Notes under the pieces: generated by a model
Seen by the model: only the letters and a program-made list of their open reading frames with translations
Databases searched by the model: none
Told to the model about the DNA's origin: nothing
Program-made: the position numbers and the translations under genes
Assembly (NCBI GenBank): GCA_014706295.1
Contig: JACSVZ010000006.1
Coordinates: forward strand, 32,810,848-32,874,847
DNA length: 64,000 bases
From: Lycocorax pyrrhopterus obiensis
Taxonomy: Eukaryota > Chordata > Aves > Passeriformes > Paradisaeidae
Direction of reading: 5' to 3'
In this document: positions 34,830 through 47,450 of the stretch, piece by piece
Layout of the letters: each line of letters starts with the position of its first letter
How positions within the stretch are numbered: the stretch's first letter is position 1

Positions 34830-36420
34830 CATCCTGTCTCCCAGCCTAGACAGTGGTGAGTAGACAGTGTATTGGGAAGATGCCAAGAAGAAAGACATTG
34901 GTTTTTTTCAGGAATTACTTGTAGGATTGTAATTTTTAAGATTGGTATATATTTGACGTCAGGAAGAGGAGAATAAGAGAGCCAAAACAGAGCTAACTGG
35001 GGATAAGAGTTGAAGAGAAATAATGAGGTTGGTGATGACAAAGATGATCAAGAAGAATGAAGTAGTGTGAGCTTTGAGTTTTGTTTTGGGCAGGTACTAG
35101 TGAGGGTTATTTTAGCTGGGTGTTGGTGTTACCTGTCTTAGGAGCCTACATTGAGCTGGAGAGAGGGAAAATTGGACAGTAAGTGTAAGCAGCACATTGA
35201 GAAGAGAAGTGTTAATGCTGGAAATAGCAGTAAGAGTCAGCATAGGGTGTGTTTGTTTATTAGAGCATGTCTGTAATGTGAGGATGAGGAGTTGGAGGAG
35301 GGTCAACATTTCAGAAGAAAACTGAGGAAGGGGATGAAAATTAATACCAGGAGTTCTGTTGTAACAGGACAAGCATGGGACATAGAAGTAGGAAGGAAAA
35401 AATACCCAACCTGTGACACAAGGAATAAACTTTTAGGAAGTGAGCATATTAATATTTCCTTTGGCAAAGATTTGTGCAGAAGATGTTCAGGAAGAGAGCA
35501 CTTGAAAAGTGCAGGTCTTCATTTAATTTGGAAAAGTAGGAAGAAAATTTATAAAGATGGCACAACTGGAAGGGGAGACAATTAAATGGTTGTGGATGAA
35601 GTAAACCTGATCACAGATCAGCCAGGAAGTTGGAGCTGAAGGCAGACTGAGGTATGTGTTTGGCAATAGTACTTCATAATTCATGAGATAGGAGTGGAGA
35701 GTAAGAAGCAGAGAGAGTCTACAATCAATCTGTGCTGGAAAAGAAAGATAAAGGAGGAGGAAGTGAGCTTTTCCCTCTTCAGAGGGGAGAAGAGCTGAGA
35801 TATTGCTCAAAAGCAGACAAAATGTGATGGGGATGGTGAGGGTAGCCTCAGTGTGAGGGGATGGGATGGTCATGGATGGGATGATGGGCGATGGGATGGT
35901 CATGGATGGGATGGGATGGGATGGGATGGTCATGGATGGGATGGGATGGGATGGGATGGGATGGGATGGGATGGGGAGAATGGAGGTCTCTGTAAGAGGC
36001 TGAATCTGCAGAGAGTCAGGCAAGGGCATCCAGGATGTGTGGACACTGAGATTTAATAGGCCTGTGGGAAGTATTTAAAGTGTGTCTCCCAGCTGCAGCA
36101 AGTGAAGAGAAGAAAAGGAAGTGGACCAGGCAGAAGGACAGAACAGGAATACAAGAAGGGCCAGTTGAGCAATGGTAAAGTCTTGAGAGTGGGGATACAG
36201 AGGTGTAGGTGTGGAAAATAGCACCAAGGAGGCAGAGTAAGAGGTAGGGCTCATTGCCTCAGGTAGATTGTTTAAGAAACAAGAAGCAGCAGCTGAAGGA
36301 ATAAAAAGGGAGTGATGAAACCAGGCTAGGTGGGGAGGGAAAACTAGAGGAGTGCAGAGATAAGCTGTAGCAAGAGAGCATGTGAGAGATGTGGAGAAAT
36401 AGCCCACAAGCAAGGTTAAT
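34830..36420 (+). repeat. Purine-rich (A/G on + strand) block
   Basis: About 1.6 kb where the + strand is dominated by A and G, broken only by short mixed stretches. The - strand is correspondingly C/T-rich, which explains the long Leu/Ser/Pro-rich open frame at 35523-36029; that frame is not considered a gene. The block contains the GGGAT array at 35857-35977. Confidence 0.6.
35857..35977 (+). repeat. GGGAT pentanucleotide array with GGTCATGGAT variants
   Basis: About 120 bp of GGGAT units, interrupted at intervals by ATGGTCATGGATGGG variant segments and one GATGGGCGATGG. The last third is nearly pure. Such arrays expand and contract readily. Confidence 0.93.
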
Positions 36421-38590
36421 CAAGATAGACAGAGTCTCTCTAGTCTGCAGTGACTGGTTTCCTCTTGTGCATGTGTATGGCCAGGCATGTTATACTTTTG
36501 ACATTCCCTGAACTAATAATGAAAGTGTATGTGTTGACTGAATGTCTTCTACCACACTAAAAATTGCTCTGGTGAAGGCAATTAACCTAAGGTTAATATG
36601 TTTTTTCAATTTTCAGTGCTTCATTGGGTTCACTAGTGGCCACTCTGAGGTACTGGAGAAGGCAAAGATCACTGGGAAAGAGTGGGGCATGAAGAACCGG
36701 GGGAAGGGAAACAAATCAAGCACCGGTACTGCAGGATTTGGTTCTTCATCAGAGATTTGTTTATTTCACACAAGTTCAGATCCTTAGTGCAACAGAACTA
36801 AACCAGAAACTATCTGGTACTCAAATCAGACAAGGACTAATTTCTGCTGCACTAGTTGTTTGAAGAATTGCAATCACAGTCTTTACTCTGAAATTGATTT
36901 CACTTCTCTGTAGGACTGTACAGTAAATACTTGGTATGCTGTAGGCAGAATAACCGTATTGCTAAGATGTAGAAGGTCAGTGGTTTTTCCTCATTGGTCT
37001 CAACATACCTTGAGAACAAAAATCATCTTTTATGTCACAGGTGTGTGTTACAGTGAATAATTAATTGTTTCTACAGGCTGTCATAAACTTTTACAGTACT
37101 CCAGAATATCTATTAATTGTTTGGTTATTGATGCAATCATGACACAAACATAACAGTACACATTACAGATTTTGGTAAACTCATAAAGCAGAGGTATTGT
37201 GGACAGTTTCCAAGCCATGTATATGAGCAAATTAATGACTTGTTAGACTCCATAATAGTTAATTTACTATTTACTAGCTCTTCTTTGGTAAATATATTTT
37301 GATATAAAGCATAACTCATTATCCTCAGACTGCATTTTGGAAGAAAAGACAAAAGTGAAGTGACTTTCTCAAGGTCATTTTGTCAGTGTGTGGTAGAGCA
37401 AGGCATGAGTAGACGTTTCCAAGTTTTGCCAGATCTCTCTTGCACATGCCATTTGTATATATATGCAATAATATTAAAAGTCAAGATTATATTTATTCCA
37501 ATAATACCATTAAAGCTTATTCAGAACAAGCATAAAGCAAAATTTGAAAGCCTACTTTGCAGCTGAAAGGAATGTTGTACTTTTTTTTTTTGTGTAGATC
37601 TCTGCAGAAAATAATTCCTTTAGTCATTTCCAAACATGTTTCATTACGTGGTGGAACTTATTTCCCGTATTGGATTCAGTGATTTTCAGGTTTTGTGCTT
37701 CCGGGAAGAAAATACATACTGAGAGGATCTCTGATGTTTATACATTCATTATTTTTTTTTAATTTCTAGTTTAAACTAGCCTTGCATGGAAGAAATGAGA
37801 TCTGGAGAATGTTGTGTTCTGTGCAAAAACTGTAATCTTCAGGGCAAGGTTTGCCTCTCAAGAAAAGTTTACATTTCCAGAGTCCTAATTGTTATGTTTG
37901 ATAGATACTTGAAGCTTCATTTTCCTACTTACTACCTTGAAATATTCTATTTACTATGATTTTTTTGTCTTACTTTCCTGAGATAGAAGTTGTGCTAAGA
38001 GATAATTAACTTTGTACTTTGCTTTTCTGCATGTTCCAGTTCATTCCCAGATATATGCTCCTCATGGCGTTCACCGGATCTCTTGGAAGGTGTGACAGTT
38101 GCAAACAGTATCAGCAATGCCTGGGCAGGTGTGTGATCAGAGCAAAGCCAAGCTATGGCTGAAGCCCTCTGTATTTCCCATAAGACACAATTTTCTCTTG
38201 CTGCTAGTGAGTAACACTTAGCAGTAACTTTCCAAATGTGGTTTATGTCTTGATCAGGAAATAAAGTTGTTCACCAAGTTCTCCTGCTTACCTCGTGGGC
38301 TTTTTTTTTAATGTTTGTTTGTTTCCAAACTGGAGAAATACTGGGTTGCATGAATGCGGAATTCAGATGCACCTGCCTAAGTTCCATGACCTAGAAAATA
38401 GGTCTGATTTGTTTTCAAAGCTTGGCAAAGCAAAGCTATTGAAAAGTGAAAGTATTAACATAGATTTTTCTGACCTGAAGTTTGCAACATGCTCTTCCTC
38501 AGAAAATCTTTTGGGTTGGAAGAATGTCCAGTATGACACCCAGCCCTCTTTGCGTAGTGCAACATTCTTTACATCATTCATGCAATACCC
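36421..38590. other. Intergenic, no gene seen
   Basis: AT-rich sequence with only short open frames, no recognised repeat. Confidence 0.6.
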
Positions 38591-38828
38591 TGTGTGATGA
38601 CTCTTGTTGCTGTTCTCCCCACGGACGAGTAGAGAAACGACACAAGAGTCCAGGCTCAGGGATAGATGGAAGCGATATAATAATCTTTCCGAAGGCTTTT
38701 ATATTTTAGTTCGCAGAAGTGTGTTAAATGGCATAAGGTAATTGGTTTTTTGCCATCCGCTCCCTAAGGGGATTGGTCAAGTTCTAAGACACCCATCTCT
38801 GAATGTTTTTCTAGTTAGAACCATAACA
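38591..38828 (-). mobile_element. Probable solo LTR of an endogenous retrovirus
   Basis: Read on the - strand the segment starts TGTTATGG and ends TCATCACA (TG...CA). In order it has two CCAAT boxes (38772-38776, 38741-38745), a TATA-like AATATAAAAG (38697-38706) and a GC-richer U5-like tail. This spacing is what an LTR promoter looks like. I see no clear target duplication (flanks TACCC/CCCTG against ATTCT), and I do not recognise the family. The exact left boundary (38591 or 38593) is uncertain. No internal retroviral genes are nearby. Confidence 0.5.
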
Positions 38829-41800
38829 ATTCTGCAAAACGACCTGCAGCTGCAAGAAGTTTACAAAACTATAACATTGTTTTGACTTACTTGCATGGGA
38901 AAGACAGAACTCTCACAAAAATGCTTCAGAGAGCTGAAGAAATTCTCTGCTGAAGCTTTTTCAGCATCAGTAACTCTCATGTTCAGCTTTCCATAGCTCT
39001 GGTGACTCTTGCCTAGTTTTCAATTGCCTGCCTCTTCTTAGAGTTGTAGGGACTTGTTCTTTCTTCTTAGGTCCGCATAAACCAGTAATTACCATTTAAA
39101 ATCATTGGTACAGCATTGGTGCAAGTTAGAGTATGTGAGGAAATCTCATGTAGCATTTTAAGTAGGGTTTTATTTTCTATTTTGCTCAAGCTTACTCTTC
39201 TAAATATTATCTTAATATAAATCTTAACGGGATAATGCAAGTCTTTATTCAATTCAACTTGGCCTTTGCTCTTTTCAATTCATCTTTTTATCATCCTTTG
39301 TGTTGCAGTAATTTTGGAGTATCAAAAATTATTTAAGTTGGTCTTTTTGTGTTATGTTTGTTTTGTTAATCTTCTGGTTTGTATTTTCTGAGTTGTTTCT
39401 GTGTGTGATTTTACTGTTCTAGGTGTTTTTAAAATCCGTTCTTTCAGGCAGACAGATTTGAATTGTTAAATTATTTAAGTGATTTGTTGTTTTTCCATCT
39501 GCTATTTCAGACAATACATCTGGTTATAATATAATAATTTTCTTTTTAATAAAAGTGTCAATATTGTTAGCTCCTGCTCAAGTTGTTACCTCTTCCTGTT
39601 TTCAGATATTTTATAGAGTCTCTCATGCTGTGATTTTACTTTAGACTAGTCGTTCTTCTGTGAAATAGTTCATAATAATTCATTATTTTCTCACTGACAA
39701 TAATTTTATTTTCATATATTGTAGGAAACACTGAAATTATTTCTGACAGCAGTATATATTTAACTGAATCAGCTTTGTGCACAGTCAGATAGCTGCACTG
39801 CAGTAGCAAAACAAGGTAATCATATTTTTATAAAACAGAAACAATTTCATGCATTAAATATAGATGTAATTTTTGTGCAAACTTGCAATAGCTATTAGCA
39901 CAACAGTTGTAATAGAATTTCAAGCTTATTTTCAAGTAAGTGAGAAATGAATAAATTGTATTACTTAGTGAATGAATCATCAATTTTGTCACCCTACATG
40001 CTGGTTGAATAGGCCACAATTACATTGTGGTTGTAATTCAAATTGTATTGATTGTGACACCAGAAATGTTTTTATAATAAATTGAAATATTAATCTTTCT
40101 TTATTTTGCAAGAAAATGGCAAATTAAGGTCAGTTCCATGCCACACATTATTAAAATGCATGAAGAAGATAAAGGTCTGCTGAAAAGCCAAAATACCAGC
40201 AAGTGGGATGTTGATGTTGAAGACAATGACTACACTGCTGAAGAGTGAGAAAAGTGTGTGAGAAAGTCTTTAGATGCCAGAGTTTATGGGGTTTATGGCA
40301 TTGAGCCTCGTGTCCCTTCATGGGGTATTTCAATGCTTCAGAACTCACTGTGGAAAAAATCCAGTTTGAGTCCCAGGTCCAAAAATTCCTTTGAATTTGA
40401 ATTCCCAGCTAAGCCCAGCTGATATACAGGATATGAAAGGGAACAAATTATGGGAACAGAAGCAGAAGCCAGGAAACAATTAGATTATGTGGTATGTTAC
40501 CTCAGCTTGATGAAAAAAATCAATCTGTATTTCATTCATTCCTAGAGAATGACTGCCAGTTTCTAATTCAATGGGAATTCTGTTTAATACTTTCTTACAA
40601 ATCTTAAGAAATAAATGAAGATACTGTATTAACATACATTCGTAAATGTTGCAGTATTATTTGAAATTATTATTTGAAATACATAAATGTATGTACAGTT
40701 ATAGATAGGTATGAATGAATATATATGCTGTAAAAGTGGCTTGCAGGTCAACACTGTAAAAGGAATTGTCCTATTGCTCCATTTAATTTCTTTTCCTTTG
40801 TAGTAATATACAGTAAGAGAAGAAGTTGAGATTGAGCTATTTTCTGTTTTCCAGACAGCTATAAAGGGATAAAAGACAGGGAATGTTCTGAGCATATATA
40901 ATGAGGAAAATTGAGATGTTAGGAACAATGTTCCAGACATGAAACAGTCTTGAAATAGTCAGTCAGGGATAAATTATCTGGACCTTGTAAGTTACTTCCA
41001 GGATCATAGTGACTGGGGGGAGTCATTCACAAGTTGTGCAACTCTGCTGCTTGTTTGTGATTTGCTTTTCGATGTTGTAGGTTGGCACCCTTTTTTATAC
41101 ATAGAACTAGACCAGCGACTCAGGTCAGAAGAAACAGTTCAAATAAAATAGATCTTATGCAATTTAAAATATCTCTCTGGCTTCCATGCATTTCCATCAA
41201 TGCCATGCTTCATTTTTGTGAGGCGTTTTTGAAGTTGCAGGCTTTTTTGTTCACTGGTAATAATCCACAGACAGAAAGAGCTGAAAGAGTGAAAAATGGA
41301 GAGACAGCAGTACTAGGTACCCTGCAGCTTATTCTATACTTTTGTCTCATGTTCTGCCCCTCACCTCTGCAAAATAAGATTAAAAAAGCCCAAACCACCG
41401 TAAGCAGAGCACTTCTCTTCCTCTTACTCCTCCACTTCTGAAACATCCTCAGTTCGAGAGAAGAGACCCCATTGATGTAGTTTTGGGAAAGCTCTCCGGC
41501 AGCTGTGCACTTTCTCCTACTGGGCACAGCTCAGCAGGGGAGGTTGTTCTCAGTTTCGAGCAGCAGTGATGTGGATGGGAGGAGGTTGATTATAGCAAGA
41601 GATGAGAAGCATGCATTTACATAGTCTCCTTTTCCCTGCCACCTCTCCACTCTCCAGCAAGCATGGGTTTATTTTAGCATTGGCCTTCTGAAGCAGGATT
41701 AATTTTCCCCTGAATAGGTCAGGCTGGAACAGAGCCAGGAAACATGGCCTTTCGTAGTTGGGGTGACTCAGGAAGGCAGAGATACCTACTAAGTAGACAG

Positions 41801-44354
41801 GGCCTCTAACTGCTGGGCCTATGCCCAGTGCAAGAGAAGTATCCTGGAATAACCTTTCTGATAAACAGCAGAAAGTCCGTATGGAGTCTTTTTTCCAGAA
41901 GCTGATGCCAGGCTGAACCAGGCTGTAGTGCTGCCCTCTGCTGTTTAGATTCGGGAAAAAAAGTAAGTCAGTGATGAAATCCCTTAAATCCCTAACAAAG
42001 TGTAGCTAGGAAAGCAGTAGCAGGTGAGTATGTGCTTTCAGTCTCACATTTCAGACAGTGCTTCAGCCAGTTGAAATGTGCCCTAATATCTTCACTAGCA
42101 GTTCTGTTCATAGCGACAGAACATAGCTAATCGTTTTCTTGGGGTTTAGCACTGGTAGGGCCCTTGTGGCTCCGCAAAGCAACTTGTGACACAGAAATCA
42201 TGCTTTTTGACATGCTTGTTTGTGTTTCAGTGTGCAGGGGAGATGCAGAGGAAGGCATTTCCATCAGTAATTCAGATGTTAAAAACTTTTCTGTACTTCT
42301 TATTATGTAGAATTATTAAATTCCCTACGTACGCATATTTGATACAAAGTTGTGTAGAAAGGTACAGCCATCTTGTCTAAGTACATGACACCTGGAGGTG
42401 TCTAGGACCTTTTTTCCATAGCTAATCTGTGAGGCAGTGTGGAAGCAAAATGGAGGTAATCTGATATTTCATCAGAGCTAGAGGGAATTGCCATCAAGGG
42501 GTATTTCCTGGCCATGATGCAGTACATGCCTGATAGACTTGGAGCCTGTGTAGCCCTGGATGCTTGCACATCTGCAAATATCCCAGCAGCTGTAAGAGCT
42601 GTGTTTAGGGTTCTGTTCTGGAACGTAACAGCTGGGTTGATTTCATGGCCCTAATGAAGTAAGTGAACTTGTGGTATATGATTCCAAAAACTCACTGCTT
42701 CTCTTTGCAAAACAGGTTTTAATATTAAGCTTTGATTGCCATCTTAATGCTTGTATCTTTAAGTATGATATGCATGTTTCACTTTTTGATACTGATTTTA
42801 AAACACTTGCCTTCAATTTCTTGGTCCCAAACATCCTGTCCTGACTGCGTGAGATTTTGACTTACCTATCCATGTGCCTGTGGCTCCCTTGCAAAGGAAA
42901 GAAACTTCTCATTTTCTGACTAATAAAAAAATCTATAAAATCTAAATGAATACAGAACTGATCAGAACCCTGTGACTCAACTAATGTTGTACAGTGATAA
43001 ATAAAAGCAACTGTAGTCATTAATCTTTTCAGCAACTCAACAAATTGTTGTACAGTGTGCAGAGGCTTGTGGTGACTTGTTTATGCAGGCAGTTAATGAA
43101 TAATAAAATAAATAAAAGCTTCTTTCAAAATATGTAAGTTAATTAAGGATTTTTAGAGGTGTGATTTCACTTTGGGAAGTGGCTGCAACAGTGGAGCTGT
43201 GAGGCTGTTTATTGGCTTCCCCTGCCTTCAGGAGTGAATACTTTTAATTCTGTTAGAGAAACCCTTTTCTAACATTCAAGCCTGCAACCTCAGACTGAAC
43301 TTTAAAGGTGAGGACTTTTCTGCTTGTGTTGTAAACCATAATCAGGCCATAACACTTGGCCTGTCTGGGGGAAGACAGAGAACCAGTATAAGTGCCTGTT
43401 TAACCTTCCTTTCCACTTGGTTTACTCTTCAGTTTTGGGATCACTTGGCTTCATTTCCCAGGCTCCCAATAGCAGAAGAGAGAGACTATACCACTGTCTG
43501 GCTGGGATTCTGATTTGTGCAAGCAATATTCATAGCTCAACCAAGTTGGCAGGAGGACCTGGTTGAGTAGAAGTGATCATATTGCTTTCTACAGAGCCCA
43601 GGTGTTTGGTTGGCTAGTATTTGATTCCATCACATTGCATTTGCAGCAGAAAACAATTCTAATGGAAGATAAAAACCAGATCAGTTTTACTTGTAGTCTC
43701 AGAACTTGAGGATATGGGTTGAAAAAAAGTGGGAATGGGTAAAATCTGATTGTGTCTTTTCTTTCATAGATTTCACAGGGAAATGGGAAATGGGATAATC
43801 AGTCCAGCATCTGGTGTGACTGCAGTTGAAGCAAAGCTGGCAAACTTGGTTCAATCTAATTTTATTTCACTCTTGGCCACATTCTGGTAAACATCTGTCC
43901 AGTCGCATTTATTTTATTTAATTTGTGACCCCTTTGTGAGTGTAAACTGCAGAAGTTGCATAAGTCACAGAAGTCTGTGAAATTTGAAACACAGAAAAAT
44001 CACCTGTGATAGAAGAGCAAGATCCATAATTTGATGCTACCATATGAGCACCATCTGAGATGTGTCAAGAAATCATGGATTAGACGTGTGTATCCTTGTT
44101 TTTATAGTTAGTGAGTTGACATGTAGATAAAGGCTCTGTGAATGCATTGGGACAGGCACATTCTAGCCTGCACCAATCCTGCAGTGAAAGATTTGCTGAG
44201 AATATGTGGGCTCCATTGTTTGGAAAGTGGCAGCATCACTAAGTTCATTTCAGGAAGGAATTTTTGTGTCTTTTGCACAGACTTGCAAAGATCATCATTA
44301 GGTGGCTTTTATAGTTCCCAGGTATTTGGATACTAGGGCAGGTCTCTTTCTTTC
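38829..44354. other. Intergenic, no gene seen
   Basis: AT-rich DNA, especially 39300-40140, with short open frames only. It contains a CTCF-like motif at 41931. Nothing else is supported. Confidence 0.6.
41931..41944 (-). promoter_or_regulatory. CTCF-like motif, - orientation
   Basis: On the - strand ACAGCAGAGGGCAG fits the core CCASYAGRKGGCRS at 13 of 14 positions; only the first base differs. Occupancy cannot be judged from sequence. Confidence 0.45.
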
Positions 44355-44378
44355 TTTTTTTTTTTTTTTTTTTTTTTT
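44355..44378. repeat. T24 homopolymer in a T-rich stretch
   Basis: Twenty-four T in a row, preceded by CTTTCTTTC and followed by CTTTTTG. It may be the tail of an old - strand retroposon, but the adjacent sequence is not recognised. Confidence 0.9.
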
Positions 44379-46644
44379 CTTTTTGTTACTTTCAGTAGCT
44401 GTGCAGAGCCTCTTCCATCAGTGTGCTCTCAGTCCCTTACAGAGCCAGACAAACCACAAGCAGTGACCAATGGAGATATGCTCAGTCTTTATCACCTTTG
44501 CACTCCTCCTGAAGCTGCTGGATAAATGGTTAAGGAACTGGTTTAAATAACCACGTGGAAATATCCCTTGTGGAAGAAAATACATGGTAGCTTAGAAATG
44601 TTGGCATCTGGCTGTCAGCTCATGGGTGTCTGGCATTCTCCATTCACTGCCTCCTCCTGCCCCTCGGTCGCCAGAAGTGCCAGCCACTGGACCTCAGAAT
44701 GATGCCTGCTCTCATCTTTGCAGAATGCTGTGTCCACCCTGCACTTGGTATTTGACAGCACTGGCAAAAACTGTATGTGGCTCTCAGACGATTTTTTTTT
44801 TGTTTGTTAATGTTTCTCATCTGGACTTGTGTGTTTCTCAGTGCAGTAGGCTTTATTCTGGAGGAGTACTGGTCACAGAGGACCAGTTCAGAAATAAATG
44901 TTTAGTTTTAAATATGCCAGCAAAGTGTCCTAAATAATTCATTACTGTGCTCAGTTGGTTGTTTGAGATCTCTGATATGTTGTTTATATAAGGCAGTGTT
45001 TTTGTAAACTCCATTAAGTCCTATGCCAGTCCTGAAGAGTGTGGGCTGAACCTGTATGCCGGGAGGGGGAAGGGAGACAATTTTTCGCTTACCATATAGG
45101 GTGAGCAACTTTCTTGAAATGGAATTGGACCCTTTCTCCAAGTGGAAGATGGAATATGTGGTTAAAGTAGTTCAATCTTTTCACTAACCTAGGCCTCATT
45201 TGTTTTCAGTGTGTATGAAAGTATGTTTTCTTAGTATTGTTTTCTCTTTTTTACATTTTTCTCGGGAATAACTGACAAATTAAAGAGAAAGGTGATTAAT
45301 GAGCAGGAATTTCAGAAAGCAATTGAATGCTGGTGAGAATGATTTTCTTTATCCAAAACAATCTCTCTGTGGGGAGATAGAATTTTAACTTCCTAGGAGT
45401 GTTTCCTTAAGCACCCTTTTTCATAGTCCCTCCAGCTGAATGCATTCAGGGCATTTGCGTTTCTGTATAAGGGAAACTATGTGAAGTAACTGGATTATTT
45501 AAGGGGCAGGAAAATAATGGATTTTTTCAGTTGATTTTTCATTTTCAAGCCACCACTGGACAATCCTCTGCTACCTTCCCATCCTCAGTGTGCCCAACGT
45601 ACTGATGACCTGAAGACTAAAAATCTGAAGATCTTTTCATTATTCTTGGTTCAGTCTCATTGGAGATTCTTGTCCTTTGTTCAGGATGGTGTCGTAGCTG
45701 TAGCTTCAAATATCCTGTATCTTTAAGGTGAATATTGCATTACAAGGTTTTATTTGTACTTCATTCTGAGTACAGGGAGCAGTTTCTGCCATCTGTCTCT
45801 AAGAGGGAGATCTCAACACTGCAGGAATGAGTTTGACAGTTCCTGATTATGCTTTGATTGCAGTCTGTCTGAATGTGTGGAGGCATCAGCTTCATGGTGG
45901 TTATTAGTCACCAGTTTATATTGCTTCAGCACAAATTTTCTTCTTTTTCACCACTTTCCTGTAAGTTGGATTTATTTCACATGTGGAGGGTTTTATTGCT
46001 GTCAGTGTTTTCACAGCAACAGATACCTTTACATCAGGATCCTCTTAATCCTTTCAGTTGAAAGGAAGTCCAGCTGCAACCATCTTCTGGTTTTTTCCCA
46101 CGCACTGAGTGTCTGAGATTCTCTAGTCATTTCACCCGTTTCACTAGTGGACATTTCTGAGTGTTATCCTGAACAGAGGGGAGTCACACTGAGTGGAAAG
46201 TAACAGATGATGATTGGAAGAGATGCACTTCCTGCTACCACAGATATAACTGAAGTCTCTTCAAGATTGTGGGGGATGTGAAGCTGTCCTGTCAAGCAGC
46301 ATAGAAATTGGTGTTCACAGAGAGCTTTCTTCTGTGTTCACCTCTGCAAATAGATTCTGGTTTTTGCGTTGCTTGTTCCAGGCTGGGAACAGGAGGCTCT
46401 GCTGCACCTCCTACAGTCCACTTTCAACAAGGAAATAACAGCTGTCTTGGTTGTCACCAGTAGCTATAATTCTTCATTGCTTCTTTCTACCTCACTTTTC
46501 CTTTGGGTATATTTAAAGACCTGCTTGTCTTGGAGATGCCTTTTCAGTACATTGTTGCATTATCAGTGGAGCAAAAGAGTGGCATTGGACTGTCTGTTCT
46601 GAAATGTCTGTCTGGTATCTGCTATGATAAGCTACTTGGATGGA
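44379..46644. other. Intergenic, no gene seen
   Basis: Unremarkable non-coding sequence with short open frames and no recognised element. Confidence 0.6.
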
Positions 46645-47450
46645 TGTGACGAGTTGGCCCTGGCCAGCATCTAAATTTCCACACAGCCCCTCACTCAGTC
46701 ATTCCCAGGCAGGATAGGGGAGGGAATAGGAAGAGCAAAAGTTATAAAACACTTGGGTTGAAGTAAGGATGTTTAATAAGTGAAAGAAAAAATGCAAAGG
46801 GATGCAAAGCCAATCATTCACCACCTTCCACAAGCTGTCTCCGAGCAACAGCTACAATGGCTACCTTGGGAGACAACCCCAAACCCAATTTTTAATGCTG
46901 AACATGATATTGTATGGTATGGAATAATCCTTTGGCCAGTTTGAGTCAGCTGTTATGGCACTGTTCCCTCCCATCTTCTTGAAAGGACAAGGGGTAATAG
47001 CTTTTATTGAAAGAGGACAGGTTTAGATTAGATATTGGGAAGAAATTCATTACTATGAGGGTGGTGAGGCACTGACAGAGGTTGCCCAGAGAAGTTGTGT
47101 ATTCCCCATCCCTGGCAGTGTTCAAGGCCAAGCTGGATGGGGCTTTAAGCAATCTGGTGTAGTGGAAGGTGTCCCTGCCCATGCCAGGGAGGTTGGAACT
47201 GGATGATCTTTAAGCCTCTTCCAACCCAAACCATCCTATGATTCTTGTGCCTGCCCTCCCCAGCCTACTCACTGCAGGGGGTCAGTGTGAGAAAAGAGAC
47301 AGCCTTGATGGTGTGCTGTGCAAGCACTGTTTAGCAATAGCCAAAAGACTGGTGTGTTATCGACAACACTGTTTTAGTCACAAAACCAAAACACAGGAAC
47401 ACATGGGCTTTCATGAAGTTAACTCAATTCCAGCCAGACCTGGTAGAACA
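46645..47450 (-). mobile_element. ERVL-type solo LTR, - orientation, split by a CR1
   Basis: The two outer parts (46645-46981 and 47248-47450, together about 540 bp) are the reverse complement of the same LTR family as 60775-61333. For example, on the - strand GATAACACACCAG followed by GCTAAACAGTGCT parallels GATAACACACTGG and GCTAAGCAGTGCT in the other copy. On the + strand it begins TGTGACGAGTTGGCCCTGG and ends GGTAGAACA. A CR1 3' end sits inside. It is a non-coding relic; no clear target duplication flanks it. Confidence 0.8.
46982..47241 (+). mobile_element. CR1 LINE 3' end nested in the LTR
   Basis: AAAGGACAAGGGGTAATAGC, TTAGATTAGATATTGGGAAG, CAAGGCCAAGCTGGATGGGG, GGTGTCCCTGCCCATGCC and terminal ACCATCCTATGA follow the CR1 3' consensus for about 260 bp. 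TTCTTG occurs on both sides (46976-46981 and 47242-47247), consistent with a target-site duplication or pairing with the terminal repeat. Confidence 0.93.

Noticed and set aside
35523..36029. 168-codon open frame on the - strand with Ile-Pro-Ser-His repeats
   Set aside because: It is the C/T-rich complement of the purine-rich block and the GGGAT array; the repeats come from the pentanucleotide.
42980..43060. TTGTACAGTG occurring twice about 60 bp apart
   Set aside because: Too short and isolated to indicate a repeat family or an attachment site.
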